DNA from: Aquimarina aggregata
GTDB lineage: Bacteria; Bacteroidota; Bacteroidia; Flavobacteriales; Flavobacteriaceae
Length of the DNA stretch: 64,000 nt
Direction: 5' to 3'
Assembly (NCBI RefSeq): GCF_001632745.1
Contig: NZ_LQRT01000060.1
Coordinates: forward strand, 124,001-188,000
The position numbers were made by a program, and so were the translations under genes. The notes under the pieces are model-generated. The model had not been told where the DNA came from. It searched no databases and worked only from the letters and a program-made list of their open reading frames with translations. Positions 16,521-24,431 of this stretch are shown one piece after another (positions within the stretch are counted from its first letter, which is position 1; every line of letters begins with the position of its first letter).

Positions 16521-18005
16521 ATGAAATCACTACCAAAATTTGTTTGCATTGCTTTATTAGTCTTTAGCTGTGCTAAGAAAGAAAAACCGCTTTTTGATAG
16601 CGCTAATAAATTCGAGAATGAACTTCAAAGTTTACAAGAATTTTTTCATATCCCGGGTATAGCTGTTTCTGTTATAGAAGGTGATAAAACTATTTATCAA
16701 AACTATTTGGGATATGCAGATGTAGCATCACAAACAAAACTGGATAGCACATTTGTTTTTCCGATAGCGTCTATTACAAAGGTGTTTTCTGGAGTTTTGA
16801 TGCAGAAATTAGTTGAAGAACAAAAAATTTCACTGGATGCACCAATACAAAAATATGTTCCGCAAATAAATGCTCCAGATTCAATTTTAGTAAAACATGT
16901 TTTGTCACATACTTCTCAAGGAGAAGTGGGAAAAAGATTTTATTATAGTTCAAGATTTGGAATTTTAACTGCCATACTAGAAAAAGCTTCAGGAAAATCA
17001 TTTGATGAATATATGAGGTCAGAGATACTAGAACCTTTGGCATTACAGAATACACATTTGCTTAGAGATTCTGTACAGGTAAATCAGGATAATTTAAAAA
17101 TACCTACCCCATATATATTAGATAATGGAACCGAAAAGGGGTTTGTTGATTATGGATATTCATCTTCGGCAGGTATAGTTACAGACTTAAACGATTTAAA
17201 AGTCTTTAATAAAGCTCTTGATGATAATACAATCATTTCTGAAAAATCAAAAAAACTAATGTTTTCGGGCTTAAATGAAAACTTACCGTATGGGTATGGA
17301 GTTTTTAGTCAACAGTTTAATGATTTAGAACTAATTTGGGGATATGGTCAGTATGATTGTTATTCAAGTTTATGGTTAAAAGTGCCTTCAAAGAATATAA
17401 CATTATTGTTGTTAGCAAATAATAATTTATTAAGTGATCCTGCGCGATTAATTTATGGGGATGTTACTACATCACTTTTTGCGCTTAGTTTTTTAAAGAA
17501 CTATATCTATCAAATAGAGGATATGGTTTTGTTGGAATCAATAGAAGGTGTAAAGAGTAAGAAAGCCTATAAAAACCAGGACTTCTATACCAAAAAACTG
17601 TTGGCACAAGCACTAGCAGAATCATTTATGGCAAGATTCGATACTTCAAAAATGCAAACCAGTGCAGCTTTGTTAGAAAAAGTGTTCTCAGAGTCTCCAG
17701 ATTACCTAACCTATGCAAACCTGAACCTATTACATAACCTTACTTTTTTAAAAGATGTGGCCTTTTATAAAGACTTAGGAGAATTCAATCAATTTGATAA
17801 AAAAATAGAGGAGGTAGGAGAGAAAGTATTAAAAGAAGATCCTGAAAACCCATATGCAAATGTTTATATGGGAGTATATTATGATAGAAAAGGAAATATT
17901 GATAAGGCACGTAATCATTTTCAGATTTTAATCAATGCAGAGAACTTTTCAAAAAACTGGTATACTATCGAAGCCGAGAACTGGCTTAAAAACCAGAAAG
18001 ATTAG
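16521..18005 (+). CDS. Beta-lactamase-family serine hydrolase lipoprotein with helical C-terminal domain
   Basis: 494 residues. The signal ends at FSC, a lipobox-like site, so it is probably a membrane-anchored lipoprotein. The penicillin-binding/class C fold is shown by the SITK motif (Ser-x-x-Lys) in FPIASITKVFSGVLMQKL. The second motif reads YSS instead of the usual YxN, and the third reads WGYGQ instead of a KTG/HxG box, so the active site is diverged. The last 130 residues look TPR-like (DPENPYANVYMGVYYDRKGNIDKARNHF). It is convergent with the DUF3298-like lipoprotein, seven bases apart. It could be an esterase or D-aminopeptidase; resistance is not implied. Confidence 0.85.
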   Translation: MKSLPKFVCIALLVFSCAKKEKPLFDSANKFENELQSLQEFFHIPGIAVSVIEGDKTIYQNYLGYADVASQTKLDSTFVFPIASITKVFSGVLMQKLVEEQKISLDAPIQKYVPQINAPDSILVKHVLSHTSQGEVGKRFYYSSRFGILTAILEKASGKSFDEYMRSEILEPLALQNTHLLRDSVQVNQDNLKIPTPYILDNGTEKGFVDYGYSSSAGIVTDLNDLKVFNKALDDNTIISEKSKKLMFSGLNENLPYGYGVFSQQFNDLELIWGYGQYDCYSSLWLKVPSKNITLLLLANNNLLSDPARLIYGDVTTSLFALSFLKNYIYQIEDMVLLESIEGVKSKKAYKNQDFYTKKLLAQALAESFMARFDTSKMQTSAALLEKVFSESPDYLTYANLNLLHNLTFLKDVAFYKDLGEFNQFDKKIEEVGEKVLKEDPENPYANVYMGVYYDRKGNIDKARNHFQILINAENFSKNWYTIEAENWLKNQKD

Positions 18006-18011
18006 ATAGTT

Positions 18012-18791
18012 TTATTCAATATTGATGGCAAAAAAAGATGAGATCTCTTTTTTATCCAGCTTTAGCACTACCGGTCCTTCTGCATAAGAACTGATTTCGT
18101 ATTGGTTATAATGTAAGATGATATCTGTGGCTGTAAAACCAATATTTTCTGGTAATTTGAAAGTTTCATTCTCGAAGAAAAACCCTGTACTATTGATAGA
18201 AGCTGTTTCAGGAATCTCAAAATTCTGTCTAAAGACTTTTTCGATATAGTTTTCAAATTCACTTGGATCTTTTAAAAGCTTTCGATTTGGTATTCGTTTA
18301 CCCGTCTTTGAATCTATATTAATAAAAGAAAGACTACTGTATCCATGTGCACCTCCAGTAAAAATATAAGAATCTATACTCACAGAAATTAGCCCTTGGC
18401 ATGTAAAACTAAGTTTGCAATCAATAGAGGCTTCATACGGCACCGTTTCGTCAGGAAACTCATTACTAATTTCTTGATATGAACGGTTAAATTGATGTAT
18501 TGCATCGTTCATGTTTTCTTCAGAAGCTTTTTCTTCTGTATTAAGTATAGAACAGGCAGCTTTTTCTATTTCTTTGTTAATGTCTTTACAAATTGGTCTG
18601 TCATCTATGACCTGAAGTAAATTAATTTCTAAGGAAGCACAGTCGGAATCTTTACAATTAGGTAGGTTGTCAACGGTAAAATTTTGTTTCTCAAAAGTGA
18701 AAGTTTCGTTGGTTGTACAACTATAGATCAAGAGAAAAATTCCCAAAGAAAAAACAAACTTTAAAAGGGTGTTAGGTTTTGTGTTAATCAT
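18012..18791 (-). CDS. DUF3298/DUF4163 (RsiV-like) lipoprotein
   Basis: 259 residues with a lipoprotein signal (LGIFLLIYSC then TTNETF). The middle contains the hallmark IFTGGAHGYSSLSFINIDSKTGKRI, typical of the DUF4163-DUF3298 pair seen in RsiV-like and periplasmic proteins. Two cysteine clusters near residues 46-85 (NCKDSDCASLE, RPICKDI) may form disulfides. Exported and of unknown function; there is no sigma factor beside it, so an anti-sigma role is not supported here. Confidence 0.78.
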   Translation of the reverse strand: MINTKPNTLLKFVFSLGIFLLIYSCTTNETFTFEKQNFTVDNLPNCKDSDCASLEINLLQVIDDRPICKDINKEIEKAACSILNTEEKASEENMNDAIHQFNRSYQEISNEFPDETVPYEASIDCKLSFTCQGLISVSIDSYIFTGGAHGYSSLSFINIDSKTGKRIPNRKLLKDPSEFENYIEKVFRQNFEIPETASINSTGFFFENETFKLPENIGFTATDIILHYNQYEISSYAEGPVVLKLDKKEISSFFAINIE

Positions 18792-18905
18792 CTACTAAAA
18801 GGTAATCATTCAAATATGATTAGAATGAATTAAATCATACATTTGTTTAACTTTTTAACATAAAAAAGACAAGGTAGTTTATTCTTGTTAAAAATATAGA
18901 GCTAC

Positions 18906-20045
18906 ATGAAATTTAACACTAAAACAATTCATGGAGGACAGCAGCATGACCCGGCTTACGGAGCAGTTATGCCACCAATTTATCAAACATCAACGTATGC
19001 TCAAACTACTCCAGGCGGACATAAGGGATTTGAATATAGTAGAACACACAACCCCACAAGAAAAGCATTAGAGGATTCTTTTGCTAGTATAGAAAATGGA
19101 AAATTTGGATTAGCTTTTGGATCTGGATTAGCGGCAATAGATGCTGTGATTAAGTTATTAAAACCAGGTGATGAGGTGGTTTCTACGAATGACCTTTATG
19201 GGGGTACATATCGTTTGTTTACTTCAATTTTTGAAGGCTTTGGTATCAAATTTCGGTTTATCGGTATGGAAAATGCAGATAATGTAGAAGATTATATTAC
19301 CGATAACACAAAATTAATTTGGGTAGAAACACCAACAAACCCAATGATGAATATAATAGATATCAAGGGTATTGCAGTGATCGCTAAAAAACGTAATGTG
19401 TTGTTAGCTGTAGATAATACCTTTGCTACACCGTATTTGCAAAGACCACTCGATCTTGGTGCTGATATCGTTATGCATAGTGCAACAAAGTATTTGGGAG
19501 GACACAGTGATGTGGTTATGGGAGCATTGGTCGTAAAAGACCAGAGGTTAGCAGAACGATTATATTTTATCCAAAATGCTAGTGGTGCTGTTTGTGGACC
19601 ACAAGATAGTTTTTTAGTATTAAGAGGAATAAAAACACTTCACATACGCATGCAAAGGCATTGTGAAAACGGAGAAGCAATTGCAAAATATTTAAAAAAT
19701 CATCCTAAGATAGAAAAAGTATACTGGCCCGGTTTCGAAGATCATCCAAATCATAAGATTGCCGTTGCCCAGATGGACGGATTTGGAGGTATGATCTCTT
19801 TCGTGCCAAAAGGAAGTGATTATGACAAAGCGATTGGGATTGTTGAGAATTTGAAAATTTTTACACTTGCAGAATCTTTAGGAGGAGTAGAAAGTTTAGC
19901 AGGACATCCAGCAAGTATGACACATGCTTCTATTCCAAAAGAAGAAAGAGAAAAAACAGGAGTAGTTGATTCATTAATACGGTTGAGTGTTGGAATTGAA
20001 GATGTTGATGATTTAATTGCAGATTTAGAACAAGCGATTCAATAA
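18906..20045 (+). CDS. metB: Cystathionine gamma-synthase/lyase-type PLP enzyme
   Basis: 379 residues of the Cys/Met-metabolism PLP family. Visible motifs are YSRTHNPTRKALE (start), FGSGLAAIDAVIKLL (cofactor phosphate contact), TNDLYGGTYRLF, VETPTNPMMNIIDI, VDNTFATPYLQRPL (PLP Asp) and HSATKYLGGHSDVVMG with the Schiff-base Lys near residue 198. The family covers cystathionine gamma-synthase, cystathionine gamma-lyase and methionine gamma-lyase; the subgroup cannot be fixed by eye, so the symbol is tentative. It is monocistronic and divergent from the DUF3298 gene. Confidence 0.88.
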   Translation: MKFNTKTIHGGQQHDPAYGAVMPPIYQTSTYAQTTPGGHKGFEYSRTHNPTRKALEDSFASIENGKFGLAFGSGLAAIDAVIKLLKPGDEVVSTNDLYGGTYRLFTSIFEGFGIKFRFIGMENADNVEDYITDNTKLIWVETPTNPMMNIIDIKGIAVIAKKRNVLLAVDNTFATPYLQRPLDLGADIVMHSATKYLGGHSDVVMGALVVKDQRLAERLYFIQNASGAVCGPQDSFLVLRGIKTLHIRMQRHCENGEAIAKYLKNHPKIEKVYWPGFEDHPNHKIAVAQMDGFGGMISFVPKGSDYDKAIGIVENLKIFTLAESLGGVESLAGHPASMTHASIPKEEREKTGVVDSLIRLSVGIEDVDDLIADLEQAIQ

Positions 20046-20092
20046 ACTGTTATTAAATTGAAAAAAACAAACCTCTTTTTTTAAGAATATCA

Positions 20093-20100
20093 TATATTTG
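20093..20100 (+). promoter_or_regulatory. Candidate -7 element (TATATTTG) for glutamate dehydrogenase
   Basis: An exact TAnnTTTG match 48 bases before the ATG. The -33 region is T-rich but lacks an exact TTG, so only the -7 part is called. Confidence 0.4.
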
Positions 20101-20148
20101 ACCTAATAAATCAACTTTTAGATAAGAATCTATTAATATCATTAACAT

Positions 20149-21492
20149 ATGCAAGCAAAAATAGATGCATTTATGGAAGAAGTAAGAGCTCGTAACGCAC
20201 ATGAGCCAGAGTTCTTACAGGCAGTACAAGAAGTTGCCGAAACAGTAATTCCTTACATTTCTTCACAAGAAATTTATAATGGTAAAAACATTCTTTTACG
20301 AATGGTAGAGCCCGAAAGAGCAATTATGTTTAGGGTTCCTTGGGTAGACGATAAAGGAGAAATTCATGTTAATAGAGGATATCGTATCCAGATGAATTCT
20401 GCTATTGGTCCATATAAAGGAGGATTGCGTTTTCACCCCTCTGTAAATATTAGTATTTTAAAGTTTCTTGCTTTTGAACAAGTATTTAAAAACAGTTTGA
20501 CTACACTTCCTATGGGAGGTGGTAAAGGAGGTTCTGATTTTGACCCTAAAGGGAAATCGGATGATGAAATTATGCGTTTTTGCCATAGTTTTATGAGTGA
20601 ACTTTTTAGACATATAGGCCCTGATACAGATGTTCCTGCTGGTGATATTGGTGTAGGAGGTAGAGAGATAGGTTTCTTATTTGGTATGTATCGTAAGATG
20701 CGTAATGAGTTTACAGGAGTTCTTACAGGAAAAGGACTTACTTGGGGAGGTTCTCTTATCCGTCCTGAGGCGACAGGGTATGGTACTGTGTATTTTGCAC
20801 AGAATATGTTAGAAACTAAAGGAGACTCTTTTAAAGGAAAAACGGTAACGGTTTCTGGATCAGGAAACGTTGCACAATATGCTACAGAAAAAGCAACGCA
20901 ACTAGGAGCTAAAGTAGTAACACTTTCAGATTCTTCAGGATATATTTATGATAAAGACGGTATTGATGCAGAAAAATTAGCTTTTGTAATGGAGCTTAAA
21001 AATGTAAAAAGAGGCCGGATTAGTGAGTATGCAGATAAATATCCATCTGCAGAATTTCATAAAGGACAAACACCTTGGAATGTAAAATGTGATATTGCAT
21101 TACCATGTGCAACACAGAATGAATTGAACGGAGAAGATGCTAAAACACTAATAGGTAATGGATGTCTTTGTGTAAGCGAAGGAGCTAATATGCCTAGTAC
21201 ACCAGAAGCAATTACAGCTTTTCATGAAGCAAAGATTTTCTTTGCCCCTGGTAAAGCTTCAAATGCAGGGGGTGTGGCTACATCTGGTTTAGAAATGACG
21301 CAAAATTCATTACGTTACAAATGGACTCGTGAAGAGGTAGATGAAAAATTAAAACAAATTATGAAAGATATTCATTCTGCATGCTTAGAATATGGAGCAG
21401 ATAAAGATGGATATGTAGATTATGTTAAGGGAGCAAATATCGCAGGCTTTGTAAAAGTTGCTGATGCAATGCTAGCCCAAGGGGTAATTTAA
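20149..21492 (+). CDS. gdhA: NADP-type glutamate dehydrogenase
   Basis: 447 residues, the normal length of hexameric bacterial GDH, which interconverts 2-oxoglutarate plus ammonia and glutamate. Catalytic motifs are clear: GPYKGGLRFHPSVN, then LPMGGGKGGSDFDPKGKSD with the active-site Lys, PAGDIGVGGREIGF, and the nucleotide-binding VSGSGNVAQYATEKA. The early motif order and length suit the NADP-dependent biosynthetic class. A single gene ending at a strong terminator. Confidence 0.96.
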   Translation: MQAKIDAFMEEVRARNAHEPEFLQAVQEVAETVIPYISSQEIYNGKNILLRMVEPERAIMFRVPWVDDKGEIHVNRGYRIQMNSAIGPYKGGLRFHPSVNISILKFLAFEQVFKNSLTTLPMGGGKGGSDFDPKGKSDDEIMRFCHSFMSELFRHIGPDTDVPAGDIGVGGREIGFLFGMYRKMRNEFTGVLTGKGLTWGGSLIRPEATGYGTVYFAQNMLETKGDSFKGKTVTVSGSGNVAQYATEKATQLGAKVVTLSDSSGYIYDKDGIDAEKLAFVMELKNVKRGRISEYADKYPSAEFHKGQTPWNVKCDIALPCATQNELNGEDAKTLIGNGCLCVSEGANMPSTPEAITAFHEAKIFFAPGKASNAGGVATSGLEMTQNSLRYKWTREEVDEKLKQIMKDIHSACLEYGADKDGYVDYVKGANIAGFVKVADAMLAQGVI

Positions 21493-21513
21493 TTTTGTTT
21501 TTTAAATAATACT

Positions 21514-21552
21514 AAAGTCGTTTAGAGCATGCTCTAAACGACTTTAATTTTT
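21514..21552 (+). terminator. Rho-independent terminator after glutamate dehydrogenase
   Basis: A perfect 16-bp-per-arm palindrome (AAAGTCGTTTAGAGCA and its complement) begins 21 bases after the stop and runs into ATTTTTG. Confidence 0.85.
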
Positions 21553-21582
21553 GTTGCTTATTTTTATAAGAAATTTCTTGCT

Positions 21583-22104
21583 ATGAAATACGCTTTTTAT
21601 TTGTTTCTGATGTTAATATCCTCTTGCGGTATAACTAGTACAGTTCATGATTATGATGAACAACAAAATTTTTCAGTATATAAAACGTACAATTTTTTTC
21701 CTAAAATGGATTCTGGTCTTAATGAACTGGATCAAAAGCGACTTTTATCAATAACAGAAGCGGCAATGCAAGCCAAAGGATTTACAAAATCCGAAACACC
21801 CGATATATATGTAAATTTTAGTAGCATAATCACAAAAGAAGCTTCAAATAATAGCATAGGTGTGGGCGTAGGTAGTAATGGTGGTGGTGTTGGTATCGGT
21901 ATCGGGGGTGCAATTCCTATAGGTGGACCAAGAATATTCCTAGAACTTACTACAGATTTTGTGGATGTAAAAAAAGATGCGCTTGTATGGCAAGCAGTAG
22001 CCAGAAAGCAATTTAATCCTAAAGATTCACCTAATGCGCATACCCATTTTTTCCAAAAGGTAATAGAAAAATCTTTTGTGAAATACCCTCCAAAAAAGAA
22101 ATAG
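21583..22104 (+). CDS. DUF4136 lipoprotein
   Basis: 173 residues with a short signal ending in LISSC. The opening HDYDEQQNFSVYKTYNFFP and LLSITEAAMQAKGFTKSETPDIYVNFS follow the DUF4136 pattern. A glycine-rich segment (GVGVGSNGGGVGIGIGG) sits in the middle, as is common in the family. Probably an outer-membrane- or periplasm-anchored lipoprotein of unknown role. Stands alone after the terminator of the upstream gene. Confidence 0.82.
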   Translation: MKYAFYLFLMLISSCGITSTVHDYDEQQNFSVYKTYNFFPKMDSGLNELDQKRLLSITEAAMQAKGFTKSETPDIYVNFSSIITKEASNNSIGVGVGSNGGGVGIGIGGAIPIGGPRIFLELTTDFVDVKKDALVWQAVARKQFNPKDSPNAHTHFFQKVIEKSFVKYPPKKK

Positions 22105-22432
22105 CGCGATAGTAAGATTAATATATGACCATGCTAAAAAACTTTTCTTTTTAGTCAAAACCTGTATAAGGTTAAGAAAACGGTAACCACTATATTATTA
22201 TATAAATACAAGTACATCTTACGACTTGTTTTCACCTAGTTTTATTCTCTTTTAATAAAAATATAGTAATAAGGAACACCACTTAATTACTTGGCTTTTC
22301 TTTGTGTTTTTTTGTTTTAAAAAAAGATAAAAAAAACAAAAATATACGGTAACGATAGGTTGTTTAGTGACATTAATACTTGGGGTAGTAATCTCAATTA
22401 TTAAATCATAAACATTTAAAACTTAAAACTGG
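22105..22432. other. Intergenic region, no gene seen
   Basis: About 330 AT-rich bases. A weak A/T hairpin (CTAAAAA / TTTTTAG, about 22134-22154) may end the DUF4136 transcript. ACGGTAAC occurs twice (22180 and 22346); the significance is unclear. Confidence 0.4.
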
Positions 22433-23626
22433 ATGAAAACAAAAATTAAAAACGTATTTAAAATAGCAGTACTCATGCTGTTGATTATTAACATCTCTTG
22501 TGAGGGAGAGGGTACTTTAAGTAATGAAAATGAAATAATTTCGTTTTCGCTTACTGCAGGAGATTTTACCAAAGATTTCGAAACAAACAATGATGTTATA
22601 GAAGGTGTAGTTCCTTATACTATAGATGGTTCAAATATTAGTTTAAGAATAACTATTTCTGAAAAAGCGACTATTGCTCCAGATCCTAGTGCAATAACAA
22701 CCATAGATGGGATTGCCAATTTTGTAGTTATTGCAGAAGATGGAACAAAAAGAGAATATGTGGTCGATATAGAAAGAGAGTTAAGCCCAGAAAATACAAT
22801 CGTATCTTTTGAAGTTAAAACATCTCTATTCGAAACTAACGCAGATATTGATAATGAAACTGGAACAATTAATCAAAGAGTATTGCCAGGTACAGTTTTG
22901 ACTGATATAGAAACAACTATTGAGGTATCTAATGGAGCAACTATAACTCCTGACCCAAAAACAATTTTTGATTATAGTAGTCCTGTTGCTTTTACCGTTA
23001 CCGCAGAAAATGGAGAAACAAAAGAATATTTAGTAACACTGGCATTGATGGATGAAGATTTTTCTGATGGATGTCAAATTTCAGATTTTTCCAAATGGTT
23101 TGGTGGAGATGACCGAGACCCGGATCCTAGTTTCCCTGGTGCATTTAAACCTAGGAATGTAGGAGCGGGTCAAGCAATTATTGTCGACAAGGATTTGTAT
23201 CCTACTAAATTCGGAATATTCTTAAGTGGCCCTTTCTTAAGTTCAAAAAATAACACGGTATATATAGAAGACTTAGAATTGAATTTGGATATTAGAGAAG
23301 AAGATGGAAGTATTATAAAAAGTGCTAGAGTAACAATTAAAGCGCCTTTTGATGGTGGTCGAGTAGATTTTGATGTATCATCATTAAGTTTGATTTTAAA
23401 AGAAAAAAGAAAGTATTATTTTACTTGGTACTTGTTGGATGGTGAGCGTTTAGGGGTTAATACTGGTTCGCAAGGACGAAATATAGATGATACTTCTTTA
23501 GGCTTTTGTGGAAATGGAGGTTTTTGTGGAACTTCCAGAAAAGAGGAGAATTCATCTCTTGAAAATTGGGAAATTTGGGAATTTTGGGGTGTTAATTTTA
23601 ATTTTAGATTAGAAGGAAAGCAATAA
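22433..23626 (+). CDS. Surface lipoprotein with two DUF5018-like domains
   Basis: 397 residues; the signal ends at NISC (lipobox). Two tandem beta-domains follow, each beginning with ENxIxSFxxx (ENEIISFSLTAGDF near 30, ENTIVSFEVKTSLF near 121) and ending with xAEDGTKREYVVDIE or TAENGETKEYLVTL, the pattern of DUF5018-type modules in Bacteroidota lipoproteins. The last 190 residues are a separate beta-rich domain without a recognised family. Such proteins sit on the outer membrane and often bind glycans, but no SusCD pair is adjacent. Confidence 0.72.
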   Translation: MKTKIKNVFKIAVLMLLIINISCEGEGTLSNENEIISFSLTAGDFTKDFETNNDVIEGVVPYTIDGSNISLRITISEKATIAPDPSAITTIDGIANFVVIAEDGTKREYVVDIERELSPENTIVSFEVKTSLFETNADIDNETGTINQRVLPGTVLTDIETTIEVSNGATITPDPKTIFDYSSPVAFTVTAENGETKEYLVTLALMDEDFSDGCQISDFSKWFGGDDRDPDPSFPGAFKPRNVGAGQAIIVDKDLYPTKFGIFLSGPFLSSKNNTVYIEDLELNLDIREEDGSIIKSARVTIKAPFDGGRVDFDVSSLSLILKEKRKYYFTWYLLDGERLGVNTGSQGRNIDDTSLGFCGNGGFCGTSRKEENSSLENWEIWEFWGVNFNFRLEGKQ

Positions 23627-23655
23627 GCGTTAAATAAAAACTAATTTTAAGATCT

Positions 23656-23690
23656 AAAGCCGGTTGATTATAAATCAACCGGCTTTTTTT
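23656..23690 (+). terminator. Rho-independent terminator
   Basis: Perfect 14-bp stem (AAAGCCGGTTGATT and complement), three-base loop, and a T-run overlapping the 3' arm. It ends the DUF5018-like lipoprotein transcript just before recO. Confidence 0.9.
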
Positions 23691-23707
23691 GGTTATTTTC
23701 ACCTATT

Positions 23708-24427
23708 ATGATTATAAATTCTGAAGCAATAGTAATTCATTCTTTGCGATATGGTGAAGCAGACTTGATAGTGACTTTATTTACCAAGACTGATGGATTA
23801 CGAACATATTTGCAAAAAGGAGTTTTAAAATCGAAAAGAGGTAAAATTCGTGCATCATTTTTTCAACCCTTAATGCTTCTAGAAATTGAAGCGTTACATA
23901 AAAACAAGGGTACCTTAGAACGATTAAAAGATGCTAAGGTTATAAAGCAATATGCCACGCTACATACTGATATTGTTAAGAGTGCATTAGTCTTTTTTAT
24001 TGCAGATATCTTAAAAAATGCTATTCAAGAAGAAGAAGCTAATACTGATTTGTTTGAGTATATCGAAACCGCTTTACTGTGGTTAGATTCGCATAACACA
24101 ATAGGTAATTTTCACATTACCTTCTTGATTAAATTAACTCAATTTTTAGGATTTTATCCAGATACTTCACAGATATCTTTGGAATATTTTAATATGCAGG
24201 ATGGCGTCTTTCAAAGTACGAATACTAATATATATTGTACTAACGATGAACATATATTTGAGTTTAAAGAATTTTTAGGCACAACATTTGAAGAGAGTAT
24301 AAATATTAGATTGTCTAAAAATACACGAAGTGAGATTCTTACTATGCTATTAGTATATTTTGAACTACATTTGCACGGTTTTAAGAAGCCAAAATCACTT
24401 TCGGTTTTAAACGAAATTTTTAATTAG
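23708..24427 (+). CDS. recO: DNA repair protein RecO
   Basis: 239 residues with the RecO layout. The N-terminal OB fold starts SEAIVIHSLRYGEADLIVTL, followed by LKSKRGKIRASFFQPLMLLEIEALHKNKGTLERLKDA. The C-terminal helical domain then includes FFIADILKNAIQEEE and FLIKLTQFLGFYPD. RecO loads RecA onto SSB-coated DNA with RecR. The zinc-finger cysteines of some RecOs are not visible, as is common in Bacteroidota. It ends four bases before the TonB receptor gene, suggesting co-transcription. Confidence 0.92.
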   Translation: MIINSEAIVIHSLRYGEADLIVTLFTKTDGLRTYLQKGVLKSKRGKIRASFFQPLMLLEIEALHKNKGTLERLKDAKVIKQYATLHTDIVKSALVFFIADILKNAIQEEEANTDLFEYIETALLWLDSHNTIGNFHITFLIKLTQFLGFYPDTSQISLEYFNMQDGVFQSTNTNIYCTNDEHIFEFKEFLGTTFEESINIRLSKNTRSEILTMLLVYFELHLHGFKKPKSLSVLNEIFN

Positions 24428-24431
24428 AGTA

